Under the pieces are notes generated by a model, which had not been told where the DNA came from, did not search any database, and saw only the letters and a program-made list of their open reading frames with translations. Positions 53,150-64,000 of a stretch of DNA of 64,000 nt are shown here, piece by piece. The stretch lies in contig NZ_CP083986.1 of NCBI RefSeq assembly GCF_020172685.1, forward strand, positions 2,368,292 to 2,432,291, written 5' to 3'. The position numbers and the translations under genes are program-made. The first letter of the stretch is position 1. Every line of letters begins with the position of its first letter. Source of the DNA: [Mycobacterium] nativiensis. Lineage in GTDB: Bacteria; Actinomycetota; Actinomycetes; Mycobacteriales; Mycobacteriaceae.

Positions 53150-54754
53150 ATGCCGCAACTCGCGCTTCGCCCTTACGTCACCGCCGGCATCGCCGTGGCA
53201 GGCGCCGGCATCATCGCGATCGCGCCGATCGCACCGGTATCGTCGGCGAGCCTGCCGTCGCCGGCTGCCGCCGCCGAGTTCCATGCGGTGCAGTTGACCG
53301 ATGCGTGGTCGGATCTGTTCACCCACACCACGGCGAACCTGAAGAGCATCAGCGACAACACTGACCTGACCGCGATCACCCAGGTGTTCAGCGCGCTGTT
53401 CACCAACCCGCTCGGGGTGATCACTGCGGCCACCGACATCACCCCGACCGTCACCACCGAGCTCGCGCCGCTGCCCGCGACGGTGGCGGTGCAGCTGCCG
53501 CCGGCCCTGGAACTGCTGATCGCCAACCTCGGGTCCCAGGCGATCATGCTGAACGCGGTCCACGGCGTCATCGGCCAACTCTCCGACCCGGCGACCGCTG
53601 GAAGCGCGCTGCTCAACGGTCCGGCCACCATCCTGGACGCCTACCTCAACGGCCAGGAGAACGTGAGCCTGCTCGGGGGCATCATCAACATCCCGGTGCT
53701 CAACGGGATTCTCGCGCCCGAGCAGAACCTCGAGATCGACCTCAACCTGACTAAGTTGCTGGACCTGCTCGGACTGAACAACCTGGATCTGAGCAATCTG
53801 GACCTGACCAATCTGCTGGACCAACTCGGCCTGGGCAACATCACCCTTGGTTCGCTGTTCAGCGAGTTGGGCCTGGCCACCAAGGGTATCGGCGACCTGC
53901 TGGGCAACCCGACACTCGGCGGGCTGCTGGGAGACCTGGGATTGGGTGACCTCGGCCTGGGCAGCTTCAGCCTCACCGGCATCCTGAGCGGTCTGGGGCT
54001 GGACACCAACGTCGACCTCAACAGTTTGAGCCTGGACTCGGTGCTCGGTGTGTTCGGGCTCAACCCGGACATCAACCTCGGCCTCAGCACGCTGCTGACC
54101 GATCTGGGTTTCGGCGGTCTGGTGAGCACGTCGCTGGGCAGCCTGCTCGGTGGCCTGCCCGGCGGAGTCCTGGCCGGCATCACCAACTCGTTGAACACGG
54201 TTCTCGGGGGTTTGATCAACGGACTTGGCGGGTTACTCGGTCCGCTGCTGGGCCCCGTGCTCGGGGGTGTGGTTCTCACCCCGCAGAACCTCATCGACGC
54301 CCTCAACGCCGTCACCGTCGGTGACCTGCTGGGCGGCCAGACCCTGCACGACAGCGTTGCCGGCATCCTGCAGGCCCTGGGCGTCACGCTGCCGACCGGC
54401 GACCTGACCATCGGCGGAATCCTGGAAGGCCTGGGATTCTCCGCCTCCACCGGCGAGCTGACCCTGAGCGGACTGCTCGGCGGCCTGGGAGGCGGCCTCC
54501 TCGACATCAACATCGGCAGTCTGCTGGACGGGCTGAACCTGGGCGGCCTGCTGAGTGACCTGGGACTGTCCGACCTGAACCTTGATCTGAGCGGGATAGT
54601 CGGCGACCTGGGGAACCTGAACCTGGGCGATCTGCTGGGCGACTTGCTGCCGAACATGGACTTGGCGAACATCAGCATCGGCTCGTTCGGCGGGCTGGTC
54701 ACCGAACTGTTCGAGACCGTGCCGCAGCAGATCCTGGACGCGCTGGGCGGCTAG
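53150..54754 (+). CDS. Exported protein with a long Leu/Gly/Asn/Asp repeat region
   Basis: Encodes 534 residues. Signal peptide: MPQLALRPYVTAGIAVAGAG with cleavage near the SSA at residues 31-33; this N terminus is shared by many exported mycobacterial proteins. Residues 34-190 look like a globular region. Residues 190-515 consist of short repeats such as NNLDLSNLDLTNLLDQLGLG, LGDLGLG and LGGLL, giving a regular Leu at every second or third position, with very few charged residues other than Asp. This could fold as a beta-solenoid. Function unknown; a surface or cell-wall role is likely. It converges with the VWA gene. Confidence 0.75.
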   Translation: MPQLALRPYVTAGIAVAGAGIIAIAPIAPVSSASLPSPAAAAEFHAVQLTDAWSDLFTHTTANLKSISDNTDLTAITQVFSALFTNPLGVITAATDITPTVTTELAPLPATVAVQLPPALELLIANLGSQAIMLNAVHGVIGQLSDPATAGSALLNGPATILDAYLNGQENVSLLGGIINIPVLNGILAPEQNLEIDLNLTKLLDLLGLNNLDLSNLDLTNLLDQLGLGNITLGSLFSELGLATKGIGDLLGNPTLGGLLGDLGLGDLGLGSFSLTGILSGLGLDTNVDLNSLSLDSVLGVFGLNPDINLGLSTLLTDLGFGGLVSTSLGSLLGGLPGGVLAGITNSLNTVLGGLINGLGGLLGPLLGPVLGGVVLTPQNLIDALNAVTVGDLLGGQTLHDSVAGILQALGVTLPTGDLTIGGILEGLGFSASTGELTLSGLLGGLGGGLLDINIGSLLDGLNLGGLLSDLGLSDLNLDLSGIVGDLGNLNLGDLLGDLLPNMDLANISIGSFGGLVTELFETVPQQILDALGG

Positions 54755-54779
54755 CGGCGGGTCACCGCCACCGGCTGCC

Positions 54780-56903
54780 TCAGCCCAGCAGGGTGCTCAG
54801 GGCGCCCGCCAGCTCGGGGGAGTTCGCCCCCCGCAGGTTCTGGTAGGTGCCGCCGGACAACTGGGCAACCGACTGCCAGGTCGCCCGGTCGGCGTCGGCG
54901 CCGAAGTCGATGACGTTGACCGCGACCGGGCGCTGCGGGTCGGTGTTCTGCCGGATGAAGTCCTGCAGTCCCGGGCCATCCAGGGTCCGGTCGGTGTGCG
55001 GTCCGGCGGTGATGATGAGCACCGAATTGCTCTGCCCGGCAACGTAACCGGCCAGGGCCTGGTTGTAGACCAGGCGCAGTGTGGTGAACGAGACCGCGCC
55101 ACCGGAGATCGAGCTCAGCGCGTCGAGCTCACTGGTGAGCGTCTCCACCCGGGCCGTGCCGTTCACCTGGTCGTCCAGCGGGCCGGCCGTGACCACGTTG
55201 CGTCCCTCCGTGCCGTCGAAGGTCCACAGACCCACAGTGGCGTTCGGCGGCAGGGCCTTGATCCGCTGATCCAGGGCCGCGATCACGTGGGCCAACCGGG
55301 TCTTGCCGCCCTCGTCGGTGGTCATGGACTGATCAAGCATGAGCGTCACCGCCGAACGGCCAGGCAGCGTGCTGAGCGCATTGGCCAAGGTGGCGCGCGT
55401 CGCTTCGTCGCCCACCGACAAGGTGTCTGACACCGCCGGGAATGAGGTGACGTCGCTGGTCGGCGCCGCGACGCCTTCGACCCGGAATCCGGCCTTGGCC
55501 AGTTCAGCCAGCTGGTCGGGCTTACGGGCGAATCGGGCGAATTCGCTGGCGGCGCTGACCTGCTCCTGCGACAGCCATGAGCCGGCGAGCAACACGGTGG
55601 GGTAGTCGGCGACGGCCACCGGTCCCGGCGGCAACCAGGAGGCCAGCGTGCCGGCCGCGTCCGACAGCGACTGGCCACGGATGAACAGTTGCTGCTCGGT
55701 GGTCACCACCGCATGTACCGGCGCACCGGCCGGATCTCCTTGACGTAGCAGGACGTTCAGCGCTTCAGCCAGTGAATTGTCGGTCAGCTTGGGTTGGGCG
55801 CCGACCAGTCGGTGCACCGCCCCGGTCCCCTCGGTGACGGGGGCTCCCTTGGGGGCGGCGGCAGCGGCCACCGCCTCACCGGCCAGGAATGCGGCGTCAC
55901 CGTTGCCGCCGACCGGCAGTGCCAGCCGCAGCGGTCCCCAGCCGGCCAGACCGAGCCGGCCCAATCCGTCCGGATCGGCCTGCAGGTCGGGCAGGGTCGC
56001 CCAATTCTGCCGCTGCAGCGCGGTATTGAGCTCCGGGCGCACCGCCAGCATCACCGGCGAGGTGACCAGAGAACGACTGTCGGTCACCGTTTCTGAGCCG
56101 GCGGAAGCCTGCAGTCGGGCCGCCGAAACCGAGCTGCCCGGAACCCACAGCGCCGGGCGCTGGCCCAGCTGCGCCGGCCAGTCACCGATGAACCCGCTCA
56201 CCACGGCATCGGGATCCACCGGCTTGACCTGAACCGAGACGCAGCGATCGCCGACCGGCTTGGCGGACTTGTTGAACCGGTCGGCAAAGCCCTGCAGGTG
56301 ATCGGCGATCGACGGGTCGGCGACGACGGCGACCGTCAGGTCACCGTGGGCGCAGGTTCCGGCCGCGTCGGCGGAGCGATGCGACAACGAGTTGCCGAAG
56401 AAGCGCCACAGGATCACTGTGCCCACCAAGACGATCACCGCCACCAGTGCGGCGATCACGCCGACACTGACGCCTCGGCGCCCCGCGTCGTTGCGGTGCC
56501 GGCGCCACCGGTCGAGGTCGCGGTGGCCGCCGCGGGGCTCGTCCGGATCGGGCGTCTTGCCCGGGTAAGCGCCTCCGGCGACGCCGCCAACAGCACCGAA
56601 AGGCCCGGTGCGGTAACGCGTTTCCTCATCGGGTTCGCCGCCGCGACGCATGTACTGCGCGGGATCGGCGTCGTCAAAGCCCGCGTCGTCATAGCCCACA
56701 TCGCGATAGCCCGCGTCGCCACCATCGGCAAACGGCTCGTCGTAGAACGCGTCGTGATAGTCGTCGACGTAGTCGTCGTCGTCCGGGTCGCCAAAGCCGT
56801 ACAGATCGGGCCCGCCGGAGAAATGGCTCTCGTCGTCGGGCTCGCCGCCCCCCAGCGGCTCGTCGTCGAAATCGTCCGGACCGGGGAAACTGTGCCTACC
56901 CAC
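54780..56903 (-). CDS. Membrane protein with solute-binding-like and VWA domains (Rv1836c-like)
   Basis: Encodes 707 residues (677 in M. tuberculosis Rv1836c). GTG 56903 gives the family start MGRHS, with AGAGGA 11 bases upstream; a longer frame from 57002 is not used. Residues 1-140 are very acidic and Tyr/Asp/Gly-rich and differ from relatives. One membrane helix lies at about residues 147-169 (SVGVIAALVAVIVLVGTVIL). The outer part has a periplasmic-binding-like region (GDLTVAVVADPSIADHLQGF) and a C-terminal VWA-like domain with MLDQSMTTDEG, where a MIDAS motif is expected. The acidic cytosolic tail may be a kinase target, but this is speculation. Confidence 0.85.
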   Translation of the reverse strand: MGRHSFPGPDDFDDEPLGGGEPDDESHFSGGPDLYGFGDPDDDDYVDDYHDAFYDEPFADGGDAGYRDVGYDDAGFDDADPAQYMRRGGEPDEETRYRTGPFGAVGGVAGGAYPGKTPDPDEPRGGHRDLDRWRRHRNDAGRRGVSVGVIAALVAVIVLVGTVILWRFFGNSLSHRSADAAGTCAHGDLTVAVVADPSIADHLQGFADRFNKSAKPVGDRCVSVQVKPVDPDAVVSGFIGDWPAQLGQRPALWVPGSSVSAARLQASAGSETVTDSRSLVTSPVMLAVRPELNTALQRQNWATLPDLQADPDGLGRLGLAGWGPLRLALPVGGNGDAAFLAGEAVAAAAAPKGAPVTEGTGAVHRLVGAQPKLTDNSLAEALNVLLRQGDPAGAPVHAVVTTEQQLFIRGQSLSDAAGTLASWLPPGPVAVADYPTVLLAGSWLSQEQVSAASEFARFARKPDQLAELAKAGFRVEGVAAPTSDVTSFPAVSDTLSVGDEATRATLANALSTLPGRSAVTLMLDQSMTTDEGGKTRLAHVIAALDQRIKALPPNATVGLWTFDGTEGRNVVTAGPLDDQVNGTARVETLTSELDALSSISGGAVSFTTLRLVYNQALAGYVAGQSNSVLIITAGPHTDRTLDGPGLQDFIRQNTDPQRPVAVNVIDFGADADRATWQSVAQLSGGTYQNLRGANSPELAGALSTLLG

Positions 56904-56973
56904 GGTGGATGCGTCCTCTCCGCCTGGTCGGCTGTTCGGCCACGGTGATTTCCACTTCAGATCAGGGTTTGGT

Positions 56974-59160
56974 TCAGACGCCCGCCCGGGCCTTGAACTC
57001 ACGGCGACGCCGGTGCAGGATCGGCTCGGTGTAGCCGTTGGGCTGCGAGGTGCCCGACAGGATCAATTCCCGCGCCGCGGCGAACGCGATGCTGGAGTCG
57101 AAATCCGGTGCCATCGGCAGGTAGTTCGGGTCGTCCGCGTTCTGCCGATCCACTGCCGGGGCCATCCGTTCCAGGCTGGACTGCACGTCGTCCTCGGTGA
57201 TGACCCCGTGCCGCAACCAGTTCGCCAGCAGCTGAGACGAGATCCGCAGCGTGGCACGGTCTTCCATCAGCGCCACGTCGTGGATGTCGGGAACCTTCGA
57301 ACAACCCACACCCTGATCGATCCAGCGCACCACGTAGCCGAGGATCGACTGGCAGTTGTTGTCGACCTCCTCGCGGATCTCGTCGGACGCCCAGGCCAGC
57401 CCCTCGGACAGCGGGATGGTCAACAGCGCATCGATTGTCGCGCGCCGCTTTCCGGACAATTCCTGCTGCACCTCGGCGACGTCGACCTGGTGGTAGTGCA
57501 TCGCGTGCAGGGTGGCAGCGGTGGGCGAGGGCACCCACGCGGTGCTGGCGCCGGCCCGCGGGTGGCCGATCTTCTGGGTGACCATGTCGGCCATCAGATC
57601 GGTCATCGCCCACATGCCCTTGCCGATCTGGGCGTGGCCGGGCAAACCGGTCGCCAGGCCCGCGTCGACGTTGTTGTCCTCATAGGCCAGGATCCACGGC
57701 TGGGATTTCATGGTGGCCTTGCGGACCATCGGCCCGGCCTCCATCGAGGTGTGGATCTCATCGCCGGTGCGGTCCAGGAAGCCGGTGTTGATGAACGCCA
57801 CCCGGTCGGAGGCGGCCTTGATGCACGCCCGCAGGTTGACGGTGGTGCGCCGCTCCTCGTCCATGATGCCGACCTTGAGGGTGGCCGGCGGTAGGCCCAG
57901 GAGGTCCTCGACACGGCTGAACAGCTCGCCGGTGAAGGCCACCTCGTCGGGACCGTGCATCTTGGGCTTGACGATGTAGATCGAGCCGGTGCGGCTGTTG
58001 ACCAGTGGCCCGTTGCCGTCGGAGGCGGTCAGGCCGTGCATGGCGATCAGGCCGGTGAACAGTGCGTCCTGAATCCCCTCGGGCACTTCGTTTCCGGCCG
58101 AGTCGACGATGGCGTCGTTGGTCATCAGGTGGCCCACGTTGCGGACGAACATCAGACTGCGGCCCGGCAGGGTCAGGGTGCCCCCGTCCGGTGCCGTGAA
58201 CTCACGGTCGGCGGACAGCGTGCGGGTGAAGGTCTTGTCGCCCTTGCGGACCTCTTCGGCCAGATCGCCGCGGTTCAGGCCGAGCCAGTTGCGGTAACCC
58301 AGCACCTTGTCGTCGGCGTCGACGGCGGCCACCGAGTCCTCGAAGTCCATGATCGTGGTGACCGCGGACTCGAGCACCACGTCCTTGATACCCGCCGCGT
58401 CGGTCGACCCGATCGGCGAGGACGGGTCGATCAGGATCTCGACGTGCAGCCCATGGTGGACCAGCAGCACCGCGGACGGCGACTCGGCGTCCCCGGTGTA
58501 GCCGACGAACTCCGCCGGCCCGGCGACCGTGGTCTCCAGTCCGTCGCCCAGCGTGATCGCCAGTCGGCCGTCCTTGACGGCGAAGCCCTGGACCTCAGTC
58601 CAGGCGCCGTTGGCCAGCGGCAGAGAGTCATCGAGGAACTTGCGCGCGTAGGCGATCACCTTGTCGCCGCGCACTGCGTTATATCCGCTGCCCTTCTCGG
58701 CGCCGTCGTCCTCGCTGATCACGTCGGTTCCATACAGCGCGTCGTAGAGCGAGCCCCAGCGCGCGTTGGCGGCGTTGAGCGCGAACCGGGCGTTGAGGAC
58801 CGGGACGACCAGCTGCGGGCCGGCCTGCACGGCGATCTCGTCGTCGACGCCGGCCGTGGTGACGGTGAAGTCCGCCGGTTCGGGCAGCAGGTAACCGATC
58901 TCGGTGAGGAAGGCGCGGTACGCCTCGGTGTCCAGCGGCTCGATCACCCGGTGGCGATGCCACTTGTCGATCTGCGCCTGCAGGTCCTCACGGCGTGCCA
59001 GCAGTTCGGCGTTCTTGGGAGCCAGATCGGTGACGACCTTGTCCACGCCCGTCCAGAAGGTGTCCGGGTCCACGCCGGTTCCAGGCAGCGCCTCGTCGGT
59101 GATGAAGTCGTACAGCACGCGGGCCACCCGCAAATCGCCCACCGACACGCGGTCAGTCAT
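56974..59160 (-). CDS. glcB: Malate synthase G
   Basis: Encodes 728 residues (741 in M. tuberculosis, Rv1837c). ATG 59160 has GGGAGGAAA upstream and gives [19 protein letters not shown]; an ATG-like start further upstream is not used. Catalytic-region motifs are intact: [26 protein letters not shown], and [20 protein letters not shown], which contains the catalytic Asp region. It condenses acetyl-CoA with glyoxylate to malate in the glyoxylate shunt and is needed for growth on fatty acids. It also removes glyoxylate formed from glycine, which fits the nearby glycine genes. Transcribed away from the adjacent exported-protein genes. Confidence 0.96.
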   Translation of the reverse strand: MTDRVSVGDLRVARVLYDFITDEALPGTGVDPDTFWTGVDKVVTDLAPKNAELLARREDLQAQIDKWHRHRVIEPLDTEAYRAFLTEIGYLLPEPADFTVTTAGVDDEIAVQAGPQLVVPVLNARFALNAANARWGSLYDALYGTDVISEDDGAEKGSGYNAVRGDKVIAYARKFLDDSLPLANGAWTEVQGFAVKDGRLAITLGDGLETTVAGPAEFVGYTGDAESPSAVLLVHHGLHVEILIDPSSPIGSTDAAGIKDVVLESAVTTIMDFEDSVAAVDADDKVLGYRNWLGLNRGDLAEEVRKGDKTFTRTLSADREFTAPDGGTLTLPGRSLMFVRNVGHLMTNDAIVDSAGNEVPEGIQDALFTGLIAMHGLTASDGNGPLVNSRTGSIYIVKPKMHGPDEVAFTGELFSRVEDLLGLPPATLKVGIMDEERRTTVNLRACIKAASDRVAFINTGFLDRTGDEIHTSMEAGPMVRKATMKSQPWILAYEDNNVDAGLATGLPGHAQIGKGMWAMTDLMADMVTQKIGHPRAGASTAWVPSPTAATLHAMHYHQVDVAEVQQELSGKRRATIDALLTIPLSEGLAWASDEIREEVDNNCQSILGYVVRWIDQGVGCSKVPDIHDVALMEDRATLRISSQLLANWLRHGVITEDDVQSSLERMAPAVDRQNADDPNYLPMAPDFDSSIAFAAARELILSGTSQPNGYTEPILHRRRREFKARAGV

Positions 59161-59209
59161 GGTTTCCTCCCTCATAGCCGATCTACCACCTTACCGGCCG
59201 ACAGCGCTG

Positions 59210-60091
59210 CTATCCGCATCTGGCGAAAGCGAGCAGCTGGTCACACCGCTCCAACAGCGCGGCCCGCAGCGGCGTTGCGCGCTGCACGATCGCGCTTTGA
59301 CAACGGACGTATTCGGCACGGCCGGTCGCGTTTTCGACGGTGATCGGCGAATAGCCGTAGTCGCTCAGGTCATACGGACTGGCCCGCATGTCGATCTCAC
59401 GCGCGGCCGCAGCCAACTCCAGGCAGTCCAGCAACAGGTCCGAGTCGATCAGTGGTCCCAGCTTGTAACACCACTTGTAGAGGTCCATGTTCGCGTGCAG
59501 GCAACCTGGCTGCTCCCAATCGATTTGGGTCGCCCGGCGCGGGGTTCCGGCGTTGCGCGGCGCTGCCGCCGGGGTGAAGAACCGGAACGCGTCGAAGTGA
59601 GTGCAGCGCAACGGTGTCGCCTCGACCACCTGATCCACCTCGGCCCGGGTCATCCGCAGCGGAACATGTTCGTGCCGAACCTCGTCGCTGCGGTAGAGCA
59701 TCGCCCACTCGTGCAGACCGAAGCAGTTCAGCTGGGCCGGCCGGCCGGCGGTGGCCCGCAACAGACGTGCGATGAAGCTCACGGTGTCAGCCCGCTCACG
59801 CAGGAAGCGCTCGGCGACTTCGACCCGCCCGCCGGTCACCTCATAATCGCGGCGGTCGGCGTAGCCGCGCACCGCCGCCGCCCCCGCCAATGCCACGCCG
59901 AAGCCGGGATTCCAGTTGCGCAGTTGCCGTGGCCGCAGGCTGTAGTAGCTGAACAGGAACTTCGGCACCGGGTCTCCGGCGGCGATCCGGTGTAGCTTCG
60001 GGGCCAAGAAAGCGTCCAGGCGCAGCCGGTACGCGTCGGCCCTGGCCTGCCACTGCGGTGGCTCCAGCGCCGGTACGGCCAGGTCAAACAC
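59210..60091 (-). CDS. Conserved protein, often annotated 3-methyladenine DNA glycosylase-like
   Basis: Encodes 293 residues from GTG 60091, which overlaps the end of the CBS-protein gene by 8 bases. Conserved features: KFLFSYYSLRPRQLRNWNPG, CFGLHEWAMLYR, RCTHFDAFRFFTP and QPGCLHANMDLYKWCYKLGP, a Trp/Tyr/His/Cys-rich set that suggests a metal or ring-binding pocket. The family is wide in actinobacteria and is commonly labelled as a DNA glycosylase, but I see no helix-hairpin-helix motif and the name is not well supported. In M. tuberculosis this slot holds vapBC13 and a PE_PGRS gene instead. Confidence 0.7.
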   Translation of the reverse strand: MFDLAVPALEPPQWQARADAYRLRLDAFLAPKLHRIAAGDPVPKFLFSYYSLRPRQLRNWNPGFGVALAGAAAVRGYADRRDYEVTGGRVEVAERFLRERADTVSFIARLLRATAGRPAQLNCFGLHEWAMLYRSDEVRHEHVPLRMTRAEVDQVVEATPLRCTHFDAFRFFTPAAAPRNAGTPRRATQIDWEQPGCLHANMDLYKWCYKLGPLIDSDLLLDCLELAAAAREIDMRASPYDLSDYGYSPITVENATGRAEYVRCQSAIVQRATPLRAALLERCDQLLAFARCG

Positions 60092-61142
60092 GATGTGTTC
60101 CGTCGCGGATGGTGCCGACGACATCCTCCACCAGATCCTCGAGGGCCACCATGGCCACCACCGCGCCGTCGGTGGCCACCGCCAGGGCCAGATGGCTGTT
60201 GCTGCGCCGCAGCGAGGACAACGCGTCGGCCAGCGGCAGTGACGCGGGCATCCGGGGCAGCGGGCGGACCGCGGCGATGTCGACCACGGCATCGGCCGAA
60301 TCGGGGCCCGCTCCCAGCGCCAGGACGTCCTTGATGTGCAGGTAGCCCACGTATGCGCCCCGGTCGACGACCGGGAACCGTGAGTAGCCGGTCTGGGCGA
60401 AGGCCTTCTCCACGGCAGCCACGCTCGGCCCGCGGCCGACGGCCGCCACCGGTACGGCCCGGATGTGGCCGACCGGAACCGCGACGTCGGCGACCACCCG
60501 GGTCCGAATCTGCAGGGCACGCGTCAGCCGGGTGTACTCCTCGACATCGAGCAGCCCCGCCGACACCGACTCGGCGATCATCTCGCTCAACTCGACGGTG
60601 GAGACCGTGATCTCCAGCTCATCCTTGGGCTGCACCCGTAGGGCGCGCAGGATGACGTGGGCGCACCAGTTGTAGAACGTGATGAACGGCCGGGCAGCCG
60701 TCATATAGAGCAGGTACGGCGGGATCAGCAGCATCGCCGCCGTCTCCGGGCCCGCCAGAGTGATGTTCTTGGGCACCATCTCGCCGAACAGCACATGCAG
60801 CGTGACCACGACCGCCAGCGCGACGACGAACGCGACCGTGTGCAGCACCGCGTCCGGGATGCCCACCAGCCGGAACGGATGTTCGAGCAGGTCAGCCACC
60901 GCCGGTTCGCCGATCCGGCCGAGCAGGATCGAACACACCGTGACGCCCAATTGGAAGCCGGCCAGCATCATGGGGAGCTGCTCGCCGGCACGGATCACCG
61001 TGACCGCGCTGCGTCTGCCCTGTTCAGCGAGTATTTCCAGGCGATCCCGGCGGGCCGAGATCAGCGCGAACTCCGCGCCGACGAAGAACCCGTTGGCGGC
61101 GACGAGCAGCAGCGCCAGCAGGACATTGAGCAGATCACCCAT
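60084..61142 (-). CDS. CNNM/CorC-type membrane protein with CBS pair (Rv1841c-like)
   Basis: Encodes 352 residues (345 in M. tuberculosis Rv1841c). The N-terminal DUF21 membrane domain (residues 1-150) starts [20 protein letters not shown] and contains [13 protein letters not shown] pair follows (residues 205-345: [20 protein letters not shown], and the [20 protein letters not shown] region). There is no CorC/HlyC C-terminal domain. DUF21-CBS proteins transport or regulate Mg2+ or other divalent cations. It overlaps the next upstream paralogue by 8 bases, so both are made together. Confidence 0.88.
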   Translation of the reverse strand: MGDLLNVLLALLLVAANGFFVGAEFALISARRDRLEILAEQGRRSAVTVIRAGEQLPMMLAGFQLGVTVCSILLGRIGEPAVADLLEHPFRLVGIPDAVLHTVAFVVALAVVVTLHVLFGEMVPKNITLAGPETAAMLLIPPYLLYMTAARPFITFYNWCAHVILRALRVQPKDELEITVSTVELSEMIAESVSAGLLDVEEYTRLTRALQIRTRVVADVAVPVGHIRAVPVAAVGRGPSVAAVEKAFAQTGYSRFPVVDRGAYVGYLHIKDVLALGAGPDSADAVVDIAAVRPLPRMPASLPLADALSSLRRSNSHLALAVATDGAVVAMVALEDLVEDVVGTIRDGTHRV

Positions 61143-62481
61143 CGCCGGGCCCCAGCTTGGTCAGTGCCAGCATGTCGATGCGCCGGCCGTCCATCCGCAT
61201 CACCCGGGCCAGCCAGCGCGGGGGGTGCGCGGGCAGCTCATCGGGGTCGAACGCGGTCAACTCGACGGTTTCGCCCGCCGCCGGAATGTGGCCGAGCTCT
61301 TGGAGCACCAGCCCGCCGATGGTCTCGTAGGATCCCTCCGGGGCGCGGTAGCCGGTCGCCGCGGCCACCTCGTCGATGCGCAGCAGGCCCGACACCTGCC
61401 AGCCGCCGCCGGCTGCCACCACAGCCGGTGTGGCGTCATCGTGCTCGTCGCGGACGTCGCCGACGATCTCCTCGATCAGATCCTCCATCGTGACCATGCC
61501 CGCGGTGCCGCCGTATTCGTCGACGACCAGGGCGGCCTGCTGGCCGTTGGCCCGGATCTGCTCCATCACCGCGTCGCCGTCGAGAGTGGACGGCACCACC
61601 GCCACCGGCTCGGCGACGGTGGTGACCGGGGTGGTCGACCGGTCGGCGACCTCCACGGCGAACACCTGCTTGACGTGGACGATGCCGACGGTGGCATCGA
61701 GGTCGCCGTCGACCACCGGGAACCGGGAGAAGCCGGTGTCGATGGCGGCCGCGGCCAGGTCGGCGACGGTGTCGCCGGCCTGCAGGCAGACGATCTTGGA
61801 GCGCGGCGTCATCAGCTCCGCGGCGGTCAGGGCACCGAAACGCAGTGAACCCTCGACCAGGGTGGCGGTGTTGGGGTCGAGTGCGCCGCTGCGCGCCGAG
61901 TTGCGCACCAGCGACGCCAGCTCCCGCGGGGAGCGGGCCGAGGCCAGCCGGTCGGCGGGCTCGATGCCCAGCCGCTTCAGGATCAGGTTCGCCGTCCCGT
62001 TGGTCACCTTGATCGCGATGGCGAACAGCCGGGAGAACATCAGCTGCGGCCCGGCGACCGCCCGGGCGATCGGCAGCGGGCGCGCCACGGCCAGGTTCTT
62101 GGGCACCAGCTCGCCGAAGACCATGGACAGCGAGGTGGCGATCACCAGGGCCAGGACCAACCCCACCCCGGACGCGGTGCGGTCGCCGAGCCCGAGCGCC
62201 TCAAGCGCGGGGCGCAGCCAGCGGGCCAGCACCGGTTCGGCCAGATATCCGGTGGCCAGCGTGGTGATAGAGATGCCCAACTGGGCGCCGGACAGCTGAA
62301 ACGACAGGGTGCGGTGGGCGTCTTGGATGTAGAGGTCGCGGCGGTCGCCGCGGCGGGCGTTGGCCTCCACCGCGCTGCGTTCCAGGGTGGTCAGCGCGAA
62401 TTCGGCGGCGACGAATACCGCGGTGCCCAGGGTGAGGACCACGAAGGCCAGCAGGCTGACCACGGTGATGACCAGGTTCAT
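61135..62481 (-). CDS. CNNM/CorC-type membrane protein with CBS pair and CorC domain (Rv1842c-like)
   Basis: Encodes 448 residues. DUF21 membrane domain at residues 1-190 ([28 protein letters not shown]); CBS pair at about 210-335 ([52 protein letters not shown]); a C-terminal CorC/HlyC domain at about 350-440 ([25 protein letters not shown]). It is the full-length partner of the shorter paralogue, and the two may form a heteromer. Likely divalent cation or membrane homeostasis function. The guaB1 stop lies 25 bases upstream of its start. Confidence 0.9.
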   Translation of the reverse strand: MNLVITVVSLLAFVVLTLGTAVFVAAEFALTTLERSAVEANARRGDRRDLYIQDAHRTLSFQLSGAQLGISITTLATGYLAEPVLARWLRPALEALGLGDRTASGVGLVLALVIATSLSMVFGELVPKNLAVARPLPIARAVAGPQLMFSRLFAIAIKVTNGTANLILKRLGIEPADRLASARSPRELASLVRNSARSGALDPNTATLVEGSLRFGALTAAELMTPRSKIVCLQAGDTVADLAAAAIDTGFSRFPVVDGDLDATVGIVHVKQVFAVEVADRSTTPVTTVAEPVAVVPSTLDGDAVMEQIRANGQQAALVVDEYGGTAGMVTMEDLIEEIVGDVRDEHDDATPAVVAAGGGWQVSGLLRIDEVAAATGYRAPEGSYETIGGLVLQELGHIPAAGETVELTAFDPDELPAHPPRWLARVMRMDGRRIDMLALTKLGPGDG

Positions 62482-62505
62482 CGGATGCTCATCGCAGCGT
62501 CGGTC

Positions 62506-64000
<1,495 letters not shown>

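Noticed and set aside
56905..57894. 329-codon open frame antisense to glcB
   Set aside because: Composition typical of antisense frames; glcB and its catalytic motifs are certain.

Overview
The window is chromosomal DNA from a mycobacterium. The DNA is GC-rich. It carries a complete ESX-5 type VII secretion locus, PE/PPE genes, and the gene order secA2-pgsA2-(DUF881/DUF1290)-gcvH-garA-merR-BFN-merR-gcvP ... glcB ... CBS proteins-guaB1, which matches M. tuberculosis Rv1782 to Rv1843c. ESX-5 is known mainly from slow-growing mycobacteria, so a slow-growing or terrae-like lineage is the best guess; the species cannot be fixed from this sequence alone. No tRNA, rRNA, CRISPR array, insertion sequence or prophage was seen.

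Layout. (1) 1-7.1 kb: an NlpC/P60-like exported protein, then an acyl-CoA degradation cluster (two acyl-CoA dehydrogenases, a short-chain dehydrogenase, a thiolase, a GntR/FCD regulator and an unknown protein) built around a divergent promoter with a perfect inverted repeat, then a proline-rich lipoprotein. (2) 7.1-11.0 kb: two tandem paralogues that fuse a haem-type membrane domain to a sulfite-oxidase-fold molybdopterin domain. (3) 11.4-27.5 kb: ESX-5: eccB5-eccC5, PE-esxM-esxN, espG5, eccD5-mycP5-eccE5-eccA5, then a second PE-esxM-esxN set whose esx genes are almost identical to the first. (4) 27.6-34.2 kb: three PPE genes, then an M-box (magnesium) riboswitch with a short ORF at its 3' edge, a fourth PPE gene and mgtC. 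(5) 34.2-38.6 kb: Erg3-like sterol desaturase, LysM-lectin, and an overlapping secreted protease / VOC protein / flavoprotein operon. (6) 38.6-49.0 kb: bacA, secA2, pgsA2, DUF881/DUF1290 genes, gcvH, garA and two MerR regulators. (7) 49.0-52.2 kb: tandem glycine riboswitch and gcvP. (8) 52.2-64.0 kb: two exported proteins of unknown function, a VWA/solute-binding-like membrane protein, glcB, a DNA-glycosylase-like protein, two CNNM/CBS membrane proteins and guaB1.

How the parts work together. The ESX-5 block encodes the membrane complex (EccB5, C5, D5, E5), the protease MycP5, the cytosolic chaperone EspG5 and AAA+ ATPase EccA5, with its likely substrates (PE, PPE, EsxM, EsxN) alongside. The fourth PPE gene appears to have been brought under magnesium control together with mgtC by the M-box, which suggests a PPE protein with a role in Mg2+ supply. 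Glycine cleavage genes, the glycine riboswitch, GarA and malate synthase form a region for glycine, glyoxylate and 2-oxoglutarate metabolism.

The most interesting observations are: the M-box, whose outer helix seems able to clamp the Shine-Dalgarno of a short ORF; a C-terminal two-unit module on two PPE proteins that resembles the C-terminal part of the neighbouring MgtC; near-identity of two esxM-esxN pairs next to diverged PE genes; and the inverted repeat likely to be the operator of the GntR regulator.
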